A stretch of 64,000 bases of DNA from Maricaulis virginensis (lineage in GTDB: Bacteria; Pseudomonadota; Alphaproteobacteria; Caulobacterales; Maricaulaceae): contig NZ_BSFE01000007.1 in assembly GCF_027922185.1 (NCBI RefSeq), positions 62,001 to 126,000 on the forward strand. Reading direction: 5' to 3'. A program made the translations under genes and the position numbers. Below, one piece after another: positions 42,065-49,205 of this stretch (the stretch's first letter is position 1; each line of letters opens with the position of its first letter). The notes beneath the pieces are model-generated. The model was not told the origin of the DNA. It worked only from the letters and a program-made list of their open reading frames with translations, and searched no databases.

Positions 42065-42448
42065 TCAGCGCGGACGACGTTGCGCAAGGGAAGTCCGGGC
42101 GCTGGCGACTTCCGCGATCCTGTTCAATGTCTCGTCGATATCGTCATAAAGGTCGGTGTTCCAGAATCGGAGCACGAGCCAGCCGTCGCGTTCAATGAAT
42201 GCTGTCCGTCTTCGATCATGGGCAATTTCCTGGTCGGTTGAATGAGAGGCACCATCAAGCTCGACGACGAGGCGGCACTGAAGACATGCAAAATCGGCGA
42301 TATAGGGCCCGATCGGGTGCTGCCTCCTGAATTTCAGACCGCAGAGCTGGCGGGCACGCAGGCGCTGCCAAAGCCAGAGCTCCGCTTTGGTCATTGACCG
42401 CCTCATGGAGCGCGCCCGAGCGCGCGATACTGTCGTGTCCTCTCGCAT
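42065..42448 (-). CDS. DUF559 endonuclease-like protein flanked by inverted repeats
   Basis: A 127-residue DUF559 protein, a family with a very-short-patch-repair/restriction-endonuclease-like fold. Segments: MTKAELWLWQRLRARQLCG, then FRRQHPIGPYIADFACLQCRLVVELDGASH with candidate catalytic residues D52, E63 and D65 of a PD-(D/E)xK-like site, and DRRRTAFIERDGWLVLRFWN. It is probably a DNA nuclease, target unknown. The stop is 24 bases from one palindromic repeat and the start 12 bases from the other, so the gene and the inverted repeats look like one unit. The N-terminal Arg-rich stretch is unusual. Confidence 0.88.
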   Translation of the reverse strand: MREDTTVSRARARSMRRSMTKAELWLWQRLRARQLCGLKFRRQHPIGPYIADFACLQCRLVVELDGASHSTDQEIAHDRRRTAFIERDGWLVLRFWNTDLYDDIDETLNRIAEVASARTSLAQRRPR

Positions 42449-42459
42449 TTTTTGACTTA

Positions 42460-42523
42460 CCCCCTTCGACCTTCTCCGGCCCTCGGCCGGAGTCGGCCAC
42501 TTCCCCCGTAAAAACGGGGGAAG
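42460..42523 (+). repeat. palindromic repeat, right member of pair 1
   Basis: Begins acccccttcgac, then an 8-bp perfect stem CTCCGGCC-ctc-GGCCGGAG (42474-42492), gtcggcca, and a 10-bp perfect stem CTTCCCCCGT-aaaa-ACGGGGGAAG (42500-42523). It has the same architecture as the other three members in the window (41994-42040, 48902-48953, 49014-49075) and points opposite to the member on the far side of the DUF559 gene. Confidence 0.85.
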
Positions 42524-42618
42524 CCTGAATGGTTTTCGTGTAATTCCATATTATGCTATTTTAAATTGTATTTCAACTCATCTCCCCCCGGGTTCAGAAT
42601 CGGCGCAGTTTTAGGGAC

Positions 42619-43053
42619 ATGGCTCGCGCGCGTGCCGTCGACCGGCGGCTTTTCCTTTTGCTTGAAATCGCGGCCCGGCGGATGAACCGGGATGCGGATG
42701 CGCGCCTGAAGAAGACCGCCGGCGTCACCACAGCCCAGACTGCCGTCCTGTTCCTGCTGGCCCGCAAGGGTGAGCGGCGTATGGGCGATATCGGCGAGAC
42801 ACTGTCATTGAACCCGCCGGCGGTGACCGGGCTGGTCAACCGCATGGAGGCCCTCGGCCTCGTCGTGAAGACGGCCTCGCGCACCGACAAGCGCTCGGCC
42901 GTCGTATCCCTGACCGAGAAGGGCCGCGCCGTCAGCGACGCCGCCGACCATGTGCTGCGTGACCTCAATCTCGAGCTGGAAGCCTGGCTGGGAACGGACG
43001 ATGCCGACCGGCTGCACGACATACTCACCCGTCTGGTCACACGCGACGACTGA
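42619..43053 (+). CDS. MarR-family transcriptional regulator
   Basis: A 144-residue winged-helix repressor-type protein. The MarR core is clear: VTTAQTAVLFLLARKGERRMGDIGETLSLNPPAVTGLVNRMEALGLV (recognition helix in NPPAVTGLV) and the wing SRTDKRSAVVSLTEKGRA. It is 104 bases upstream of an enoyl-CoA hydratase/isomerase gene on the same strand, so control of acyl or aromatic acid catabolism is plausible. The ATG at 42619 has an AGGGA too close to be ideal; the gene is preceded by an AT-rich patch. The effector is unknown. Confidence 0.88.
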   Translation: MARARAVDRRLFLLLEIAARRMNRDADARLKKTAGVTTAQTAVLFLLARKGERRMGDIGETLSLNPPAVTGLVNRMEALGLVVKTASRTDKRSAVVSLTEKGRAVSDAADHVLRDLNLELEAWLGTDDADRLHDILTRLVTRDD

Positions 43054-43064
43054 CCATTCTTGAC

Positions 43065-43076
43065 GTTTACGTAAAC
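43065..43076. promoter_or_regulatory. 12-bp palindrome upstream of the crotonase gene
   Basis: gtttacgtaaac is a perfect 12-bp palindrome in the MarR-crotonase intergenic region, within ttgacgtttacgtaaactgg. The extended form resembles from memory the LiuR-type (MerR-family) operators before branched-chain and fatty acid catabolism genes; binding by the adjacent MarR protein is the other obvious possibility. Confidence 0.55.
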
Positions 43077-43157
43077 TGGAACGGACCTTCCAAAGCCGTA
43101 CCGAATGCTCTAACCTGCCCGGCAACACATCTGAAAAACGATCCATGGGAGGCTCGT

Positions 43158-43934
43158 GTGAGCGAACAGGTTCTGGTCGATACCGCGGAGCGTATCCGCA
43201 CGATTTCCTTCAACCGCCCCGACAAGAAGAACGCGCTGACGCGGGCCATGTATTCCGCTGCCGCCGAAGCCATCGAGGATGGCGACCGGGATCCCGCCGT
43301 GCGGGTCATCATCCTGACCGGCGAAGGCGGCATCTTCACCGCTGGCAATGACATCGTCGACTTCATGGAACAGCCGCCGGCGATGGACGGAAACGAGGTG
43401 TCCCCGGTGCAGCATTTCATGCAAGCGCTGCTCAATGCGAAAAAGCCGGTGATCGCGGCCGTCGACGGGCTCGCCATCGGTATCGGCGTCACCCTCCTGA
43501 TGCATTGCGACCTCGTCTATTGCTCGGACCGGTCCAGCTTCAAGACGCCCTTCGTCGATCTGGCCCTGGCGCCGGAATACGGCTCCAGCCAGACCATGCC
43601 TCGCGCTTTCGGCCATGTCGTGGCCGCTGAACTCCTGCTGCTGGGCGCGACCTGGAGTGCCGAACGGGCCGCCCAGACCGGCCTCGTCGGCGCCGTCACG
43701 ACGCCGGACGCGCTGATGGAAACCGTGCGCAACGCCGCCCGCATTCTCGCCGCCAAGGCACCGGACGCGCTGGCCAAGGCCAAGGCCCTGATGCGGCGCG
43801 CGCCGGGGCCGCTGACCGACCGGATCGCGCTGGAGGGCCGGCAGTTCGCCGCACAATTGCGCTCGCCGGAATTTGCCGAGGCCGCCGCCGCCTTCATGGA
43901 ACGCCGTGCCCCGGATTTCGACAAGCTGGGCTGA
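43158..43934 (+). CDS. enoyl-CoA hydratase/isomerase family protein
   Basis: A 258-residue crotonase-fold enzyme acting on acyl-CoA in beta-oxidation or a related pathway. The oxyanion-hole segments GEGGIFTAGNDIVDF and GLAIGIGVTLLMHCDLVY are present. The single acidic residue in LALAPEYGSSQTMPRA fits a delta3,delta2-enoyl-CoA isomerase better than a two-Glu hydratase. It starts at GTG 43158 with GGGAGG 5 bases upstream. It follows the MarR gene and the 12-bp palindrome, so regulation by an acyl-CoA-responsive repressor is likely. Confidence 0.9.
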   Translation: MSEQVLVDTAERIRTISFNRPDKKNALTRAMYSAAAEAIEDGDRDPAVRVIILTGEGGIFTAGNDIVDFMEQPPAMDGNEVSPVQHFMQALLNAKKPVIAAVDGLAIGIGVTLLMHCDLVYCSDRSSFKTPFVDLALAPEYGSSQTMPRAFGHVVAAELLLLGATWSAERAAQTGLVGAVTTPDALMETVRNAARILAAKAPDALAKAKALMRRAPGPLTDRIALEGRQFAAQLRSPEFAEAAAAFMERRAPDFDKLG

Positions 43935-43975
43935 GGCACCCCGGACTCGCACAAGGCGCCTGGCGCGGCTTTTTG

Positions 43976-44034
43976 AGCGGTCGCATTTTCGAACCGCAAA
44001 ACCGGTGCCCACTTTTGCTGAAAGTGCTCTAGAT
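43976..44034. repeat. intergenic palindromic element of alphaproteobacterial type
   Basis: The stretch gcattttcgaaccgc, aaaaccggtgcccac and ttttgctgaaagtgctcta closely resembles a short intergenic repeat that I recall being common in alphaproteobacterial genomes (AGAGCA...AAGTGGGCACCGGTTTT...GCG). It includes a small hairpin CACTTT-tgctg-AAAGTG. It lies between the crotonase gene and the serine hydrolase gene. Only one copy was noticed in this window. Confidence 0.5.
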
Positions 44035-44059
44035 TTCCACCGGAATCACGGGGAACGTC

Positions 44060-45442
44060 ATGGCCAAGCGTATTCTTCTCGGTACAGCAGCCATTGTGGT
44101 TGCGGGCGGGCTTCTCGCCCTCAACCTGTCGCCGCTCGGGCGCAGCTATCTGCCGTCGGGGACCGGGCTCGTCGCCAAGCAGACCTGCTCGCTGACCTTC
44201 GTATCCGGCCTCGACACCGATCTGGCCAAGTCGATCTATATCGACCCGCTGCTCGGCGGGGCCGGCAGCCTGATCCACTACGATATCGACACCGAGGCCC
44301 GCGAGGTCCGCTCCGGCGTGTTCGGCCTGTTCTGGCGCCAGCATGCCGTCTATCGCGAGGGTCTGGGCTGTACGCTGGTCCATGGCCGCGGCGATTTCGA
44401 TCCGGACCTGGAAGTCCCGCTCGCTGCCCCCTTCGAACCGCTCGAACTCGACACGGAGCATCGCGACACGCACTTCAACGTGACCGCACTGCAAGCCTCG
44501 GTCGACGGTGCCTTCGGCGATCCGGACACCGATCCGCGCAACACGCTGGGCGTCGCCGTCCTGCACCAGGGCCGTCTGGTCGCGGAACGCTATGCGCCCG
44601 GCGCCAGCCGCGAGACACGCTTTCACGGCTGGTCGATGACCAAGAGCACGATGGCCACGCTGGCCGGCGTGCTGCAGCAGGACGGGCTGATCGATATCGA
44701 GGCTGAGGGCGAGGTTCCCGCGCTCGCCGCCGTCGACGACAGCCTGACCGACATCACCATCGAGGACCTGCTGCGCATGGCCGGCGGGCTGGCCATTGCC
44801 GAGTGCAATGACGGCTGGGACCCCAACTCGCGGATGCTGATGACCCGGTCCGACATGCCGCACTTCGCCGCCACGCGCGAGCGGCTCTACGGGCCGGGCG
44901 AGCACTGGCAGTATATGAGCGGCAATACGATCCTCGCGACGCACGCCATGCAGCAGCAACTCGGCGACACCCTGCCCGAGCAGGTCACCGAGCTGCGCGC
45001 CCGCCTGTTCGAACCATTGGGCATCCGCTCCGCCATACTGGAGCCGGATGAGAGCGGGACGTTTCAGGGCTCGTCCTACATGTATGCCACGGCGCATGAC
45101 TGGGCCCGGCTGGCGCAGCTGTATGCCGAAGACGGGATCGTCGACGGGCAACGCCTCCTGCCCGAGGACTGGGTCGATCTGGTCCGCCTGCCGACGGAAG
45201 GCTCGGACGGCGCCTACGGCATGGGGTTCTGGCTGCCGGAAGATCATGAAAACCTGCCGGACGGCACCTTCATGATGCGCGGCTTCCAGTCCCAGCTGGC
45301 CTATATCATGCCGCAACAGGATCTGGTCATTGTCCGCTTCGGCGCGACCAACCGGGTCTCCTCCGGCGCCGGCGAACTCGCGGCCGGTGTCGCCGCCGCC
45401 CTGCGCGACCGCCCTGCCCCGCACATCGGCACTCCAGGCTGA
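44060..45442 (+). CDS. serine hydrolase, class C beta-lactamase/esterase fold
   Basis: A 460-residue protein with an N-terminal membrane or signal helix (RILLGTAAIVVAGGLLALNL). The serine-dependent hydrolase fold is indicated by the S-x-x-K motif S192-M-T-K195 (GWSMTKST), a Tyr motif near YMSGNT and a late GFQSQLAYIMPQQ segment in place of KTG. Members include penicillin-binding proteins, esterases and 6-aminohexanoate hydrolases; the substrate is unknown. About 140 residues before the catalytic domain are family-specific. It is preceded by the intergenic palindromic element. Confidence 0.88.
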   Translation: MAKRILLGTAAIVVAGGLLALNLSPLGRSYLPSGTGLVAKQTCSLTFVSGLDTDLAKSIYIDPLLGGAGSLIHYDIDTEAREVRSGVFGLFWRQHAVYREGLGCTLVHGRGDFDPDLEVPLAAPFEPLELDTEHRDTHFNVTALQASVDGAFGDPDTDPRNTLGVAVLHQGRLVAERYAPGASRETRFHGWSMTKSTMATLAGVLQQDGLIDIEAEGEVPALAAVDDSLTDITIEDLLRMAGGLAIAECNDGWDPNSRMLMTRSDMPHFAATRERLYGPGEHWQYMSGNTILATHAMQQQLGDTLPEQVTELRARLFEPLGIRSAILEPDESGTFQGSSYMYATAHDWARLAQLYAEDGIVDGQRLLPEDWVDLVRLPTEGSDGAYGMGFWLPEDHENLPDGTFMMRGFQSQLAYIMPQQDLVIVRFGATNRVSSGAGELAAGVAAALRDRPAPHIGTPG

Positions 45443-45525
45443 CACATCCGATGACCGCCTTTGCGAACCCGGCGCCCCGGCGCCGGGAAGGATCGGGCTT
45501 GCCTTGAATCGCGTCACGCTTTATT

Positions 45526-45543
45526 CGTAACAGTATGGTTACG
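45526..45543. promoter_or_regulatory. inverted repeat overlapping the arsR-family start codon
   Basis: CGTAAC-agtatg-GTTACG is a 6-bp perfect inverted repeat with a 6-base spacer. The ATG start at 45535 lies in the spacer. No Shine-Dalgarno sequence precedes that ATG, so the message may be leaderless and the repeat could be the autoregulatory operator of the ArsR-family protein. Confidence 0.55.
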
Positions 45544-45882
45544 GATAAAGTCCAGACAGATCATCCCGGCTTTCACGCCATCGCCGACCCGACGCGACGG
45601 GCGATTCTCGACCTGCTCCGCCAGGGCGAGATGCAGGCCGGGGCCATTGCCGAAAACTTCCCCGTCAGCCGGCCGGCCATTGCCCGCCATGTCGGTGTGC
45701 TCAAACGCGCCGGCCTGGTGCGCGAGCGCCGGGAGTCACGCGCCCGGATCTATGCGCTCGACCCGGCGGGCCTGGCGGCGATCGACCGCTGGATCGCGCC
45801 CTACCGGCTCTACTGGTCCGCGCGCCTGACGGGACTCAAACAGATCGCGGAATCGCTACCGGACGAGGAGACCGGCTCATGA
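45535..45882 (+). CDS. ArsR-family winged-helix regulator
   Basis: A 115-residue ArsR-fold protein: GFHAIADPTRRAILDLLRQGEMQAGAIAENFPVSRPAIARHVGVLKRAGLV with the recognition helix in SRPAIARHVGVL, followed by the wing RRESRARIYALD. It lacks the Cys-rich metal sites of metal sensors and belongs to the group that is paired with AHSA1/SRPBCC genes. Its stop overlaps the start of such a gene by 4 bases (ATGA). The start codon lies inside an inverted repeat, suggesting autoregulation. Confidence 0.92.
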   Translation: MVTDKVQTDHPGFHAIADPTRRAILDLLRQGEMQAGAIAENFPVSRPAIARHVGVLKRAGLVRERRESRARIYALDPAGLAAIDRWIAPYRLYWSARLTGLKQIAESLPDEETGS

Positions 45883-46754
45883 CTGCACTCGATGTCAGCT
45901 ACACCCACACCATCGCCGCACCGCCCGATCGCGTCTTCCGGGCGCTGACCGACCCGGCCGACCTGACGGTCTGGTTTGCCGAGGGCGTGGCGATCGATGC
46001 GCGCCCCGGCGGCGGCTTCAGCTTCTGGGGACGTCACACCTACGGCACCCCGGCTCATCCGGGTATCCAGACACGCCTGCACACTTTCGAGCCGGATCGG
46101 GAGATTGCCTTCGACTGGCCGCTGGAAGGCCAGGCCGGCCGCGTCACGCTGAGCCTGGCACCGAAGGATGACGGCACGGCAGTCACGGCACGGCACGTGC
46201 TGGCCGACAGCCCCGCCATCGGACGGGCCCGGGAGCTGGTCGACGATCTCTGGCGCATGCATCTGGGCGCCCTGGGCACGCATCTGTCCGGCCAGCCCGT
46301 CACGCTTCCCGACTTCGCCGACCCGCATCCGCAGGTCAGACTCTCCATCCATGTCGATGCCCCGCGCGCGGCGGTCTGGCGTACGCTGACAGACCCGGCC
46401 CTGCTCGACCAGTGGCTGACCAAGGCGGCGGTGATCGATCTTGCGGCCGGCACGCTCGATTTCGGATGGCGCTACGAGGAAAACGGCCGGGAGGTCGTCG
46501 TGCCGCCGATGCAATTGCTCGAGATCGCCGAACCGGAGCGCCTGGTGATGGAGTGGCGGGACTGGCGCGGCGATCCGGACGTTCCCCATCAGCGCGTGAC
46601 CTGGCTGCTCAGCGAGGACGGAGACGGAACACGGGTCGATCTGGTCCATGACGGTTTCACGCGCACCGCCGACATCTCCGACTATCCCTGGGGCTGGCGC
46701 TGGTTCCTGCAGCAAATCCGCACCGTCGGCGAGGCGGCTGCGGCCAACGGCTAG
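45879..46754 (+). CDS. tandem AHSA1/SRPBCC-domain protein
   Basis: A 291-residue protein with two START-like AHSA1 domains in tandem. Domain 1: YTHTIAAPPDRVFRALTDPADLTVWF and EIAFDWPLEGQAGRVTLSL. Domain 2: LSIHVDAPRAAVWRTLTDPALLDQWL and LVMEWRDWRGDPDVPHQRVTWLL. These domains bind hydrophobic ligands; a catalytic role is not evident. It is translationally coupled to the ArsR-family gene, the usual pairing for this group, and its ligand may be the inducer of that regulator. Its stop overlaps by 4 bases the convergent BLUF-like gene. Confidence 0.9.
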   Translation: MTALDVSYTHTIAAPPDRVFRALTDPADLTVWFAEGVAIDARPGGGFSFWGRHTYGTPAHPGIQTRLHTFEPDREIAFDWPLEGQAGRVTLSLAPKDDGTAVTARHVLADSPAIGRARELVDDLWRMHLGALGTHLSGQPVTLPDFADPHPQVRLSIHVDAPRAAVWRTLTDPALLDQWLTKAAVIDLAAGTLDFGWRYEENGREVVVPPMQLLEIAEPERLVMEWRDWRGDPDVPHQRVTWLLSEDGDGTRVDLVHDGFTRTADISDYPWGWRWFLQQIRTVGEAAAANG

Positions 46755-47185
46755 GCCGCAACCAGCGGCGGCGATTCGGCGAGCGTGGCGCTGCGCAGGC
46801 ACTGGGCGACAAGCTCGCTCGCCTGCGCCGCGCTGGCATGTCCTTCACGCAAAGCCCGCAGTGCGGAGGTATCATAGATCGCCGCATCGCCCCGGGCGAC
46901 GGACCAGCGCGCATACTGACGGCGGGCTATCGGCAGGAATTCCTCGCTGCGCAGGTCCGATATCCGCGGATCGGCCGCGATCGCCAGGAAGAAGCTGCGC
47001 AGGGCCTCGCGATCGCCTTCCAGCACGTCCAGAAACCAGCCGTCGAGCCAGACCAGCCCGCCGGTCATCTCCCGCTCCACGCTCGCCTTCATATGCGCCG
47101 CCAGCATCAGTCCCAGATCGCCATTGAGCGCACCCTCGCCGAGATGGACCCGGGCGCGGGCAACAAGAACCATTCTGTGCAGCAT
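46751..47185 (-). CDS. BLUF-like domain protein lacking photocycle residues
   Basis: A 144-residue protein resembling a short BLUF (flavin blue-light sensor) protein: an N-terminal strand HRMVLVARAR, EREMTGGLVWLDGWFLDVLEGDRE in place of the ITGLLLY...FLQVLEG signature, followed by LRSFFLAIAADPRISDLRSEE. The three residues that make BLUF photoactive look replaced: the Tyr of the first strand by L7, the Gln of FxQ by D53, and the Asn region by K33-A34. It may therefore be a flavin-free or non-photoactive descendant. It is divergent from ubiD. Confidence 0.6.
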   Translation of the reverse strand: MLHRMVLVARARVHLGEGALNGDLGLMLAAHMKASVEREMTGGLVWLDGWFLDVLEGDREALRSFFLAIAADPRISDLRSEEFLPIARRQYARWSVARGDAAIYDTSALRALREGHASAAQASELVAQCLRSATLAESPPLVAA

Positions 47186-47387
47186 GCGGACACCCTTCCA
47201 TCCAGCGGGCCGCGGGCTCTAGCAGCCGCGTCTGAAGCAAGACTCAAGACGTGTCGCAAAATTCGAGTCGAACTTGACTCAAATGCCCTCGAGCACGGTT
47301 CGCCTGCAGGTGCGACGTAGCAGACGCTGGACTTTCGCCCGTGAAGTTGCAGTTTCGGTCATTCGATATCACCGGAGCGAGACCCGC

Positions 47388-48890
47388 ATGGCCTACAAAT
47401 CCCTGCGCGACTTCATCGACCAGCTGGAAGCCGGGGGCGACCTCGTGCGCATCACCACGCCCGTCTCGACGGATCGCGAAATGACGGAGATCCACCGCCG
47501 CACCCTGCATGCCGGCGGCCCGGCCCTGCTGTTCGAGAATGTGGTCAATGAAAAAGGCGAGAAGAGCGAGATGCCCTGCCTCGTCAATCTGTTCGGCACG
47601 GTGAAACGCGTCGCTCAGGCGGTCACGCTGGGTGGCGAAGCCCGCACGACCGGTGCGGAGCTGCGCGAGGTCGGCGAATTGCTCGCCTTCCTGCGTCAGC
47701 CGGAACCGCCGCGCGGCGTCAAGGATGCGCTCGACATGCTGCCCCTGGCAAAGACCGTCATGTCGATGCGGCCCAAGACCGTGAAAAAGGCCCCCTGCCA
47801 GGACGTGGTGCTGACCGGGGACCAGATCGATCTCGACCGCCTGCCGATCCAGACCTGCTGGCCCGGCGAGCCCGCGCCGCTGATCACCTGGCCGCTGGTC
47901 GTCACCAAGGGCCCGTCCGACGACAAGCAGGACGATTTCAATCTCGGCATCTACCGCATGCAGAAGCTGGGCAAGACGCGCACGCTGATGCGCTGGCTGA
48001 AGCATCGCGGCGGCGCCCAGCACTATCAGCGCTGGAAGAAGGAGCGCCCGGAACCCCTGCCCGCCGCCGTGGTGCTCGGTGCCGACCCGGGCACCATTCT
48101 CGCCGCCGTCACGCCCGTGCCCGACACGCTGTCGGAATACCAGTTCGCCGGCATATTGCGCGGCCGGAAGGCCGAACTGGTCGACTGCAAGACCGTGCCG
48201 CTGAAAGTGCCGGCCGAAGCAGAGATCGTTCTGGAGGGTCACGTCCTCCTGGACGAATACGGTCCGGAAGGCCCCTATGGCGACCACACCGGCTACTACA
48301 ACTCCGTCGAGCAATTCCCGGTGTTCGAGATCTCAGCCATCACCATGCGCAAGGATCCCATCTATCTGACCACCTATACCGGCCGGCCGCCGGACGAACC
48401 CGCCGTGCTGGGCGAGGCGCTGAACGAGGTCTTCATCCCGCTGATCCAGCAGCAATTCCCCGAAATCGCCGATTTCTGGCTGCCGCCGGAAGGTTGCTCC
48501 TACCGCATCGCCGTGATCTCGATGAAGAAGGCCTATGCCGGCCATGCCAAGCGCGTGATGATGGGCGCCTGGTCCTATCTGCGCCAGTTCATGTACACCA
48601 AGTGGATCATCGTCGTGGACGACGATATCGATGCGCGTGACTGGAAGGATGTGATGTGGGCGGTCTCCACCCGCATGGACCCTGCCCGCGATATCGTCAC
48701 CGTCGAGAACACCCCGATCGACTATCTCGACTTCGCCTCGCCCGTCTCCGGCCTCGGCTCGAAAATCGGCCTGGACGCAACCAACAAGATGGACGGCGAG
48801 ACCAATCGCGAATGGGGCGAAAAGCTCGACATGGACGACGCCACGAAGGCAAAGGTCGACGCGATCTGGGCCGAGCTGGGGATCGATTGA
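47388..48890 (+). CDS. ubiD: UbiD-family decarboxylase (3-octaprenyl-4-hydroxybenzoate carboxy-lyase)
   Basis: UbiD removes the carboxyl group of 3-polyprenyl-4-hydroxybenzoate with prenylated FMN in ubiquinone synthesis. The 500-residue product matches the family: MAYKSLRDFIDQLEAGGDLVRI at the start, PIQTCWPGEPAPLITWPLV, IYRMQ near the E-R-E triad region, EGPYGDHTGYYN, and MMGAWSYLRQFMYTKWIIVVDDDIDARDWKDVMWA. ATG at 47388 is the start. The prenyl-FMN synthase UbiX is not in the window. Palindromic repeat pair 2 begins 12 bases after its stop. Confidence 0.96.
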   Translation: MAYKSLRDFIDQLEAGGDLVRITTPVSTDREMTEIHRRTLHAGGPALLFENVVNEKGEKSEMPCLVNLFGTVKRVAQAVTLGGEARTTGAELREVGELLAFLRQPEPPRGVKDALDMLPLAKTVMSMRPKTVKKAPCQDVVLTGDQIDLDRLPIQTCWPGEPAPLITWPLVVTKGPSDDKQDDFNLGIYRMQKLGKTRTLMRWLKHRGGAQHYQRWKKERPEPLPAAVVLGADPGTILAAVTPVPDTLSEYQFAGILRGRKAELVDCKTVPLKVPAEAEIVLEGHVLLDEYGPEGPYGDHTGYYNSVEQFPVFEISAITMRKDPIYLTTYTGRPPDEPAVLGEALNEVFIPLIQQQFPEIADFWLPPEGCSYRIAVISMKKAYAGHAKRVMMGAWSYLRQFMYTKWIIVVDDDIDARDWKDVMWAVSTRMDPARDIVTVENTPIDYLDFASPVSGLGSKIGLDATNKMDGETNREWGEKLDMDDATKAKVDAIWAELGID

Positions 48891-48901
48891 TCCAAGCCTT
48901 T

Positions 48902-48953
48902 CCTCCCCATTTCATGGGGAGGTGGATCGCCGCAAGGCGGCGAGCCGGAGGGG
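48902..48953 (-). repeat. palindromic repeat, left member of pair 2
   Basis: Outer stem CCTCCCCAT-ttc-ATGGGGAGG (48902-48922, 9 bp), spacer tgga, inner stem TCGCCGC-aag-GCGGCGA (48927-48943, 7 bp), then gccggagggg. Minus-strand order matches the repeats flanking the DUF559 gene. It is inverted relative to the member at 49014-49075; about 60 bases separate them. Confidence 0.82.
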
Positions 48954-49013
48954 CGCCGCGTCAGCGGCGGTGTGTTTGAGACAAGCTCCACCGCCTCCCG
49001 GCGCTCCGCGCCG

Positions 49014-49075
49014 GCCCCTTCGACCCCTCCTTCGCCAAGGCTATGGAGGGCCCACTTCCCCACAAGGTGGGGAAG
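49014..49075 (+). repeat. palindromic repeat, right member of pair 2
   Basis: Starts gccccttcgacc, then a stem CCCTCC...GGAGGG enclosing GCC-aa-GGC (49025-49050), cccac, and a terminal 9-bp stem CTTCCCCAC-aag-GTGGGGAAG (49055-49075). The leading cccccttcgacc/gccccttcgacc text is shared with the repeat at 42460-42523. Confidence 0.82.
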
Positions 49076-49205
49076 AAGAGCACAGAGCCGCTTTCCCCGG
49101 ATTTATTCCGGGGCCCAGCGGCGTTTCAGGCGCAGGCTCAGCCGGGCCCCGGCGCGCGGGCCGGGGAAAACAGAGGGAGGAGACAGGAAAAGAAAGCGGC
49201 CCGAC

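Larger units (their letters stand above)
48891..49205. other. repeat-filled intergenic region ubiD / LOG-family gene
   Basis: This 315-base stretch between two convergent genes holds the inverted palindromic repeats at 48902-48953 and 49014-49075, with further short stems between them (gccgc-gtca-gcggc at 48955-48968; cggcgc-tcc-gcgccg at 48999-49013). No credible gene is present. Confidence 0.7.

Noticed and set aside
43935..43990. Hairpin-like text gcgcctggcgc followed by ttttt after the crotonase gene
   Set aside because: The stem is only four base pairs with a three-base loop, too weak to list as a terminator.
46751..47185. Assigning a working blue-light sensor to the BLUF-like gene
   Set aside because: Alignment by eye places non-conserved residues at the Tyr and Gln positions, so a light-sensing claim is not supported.
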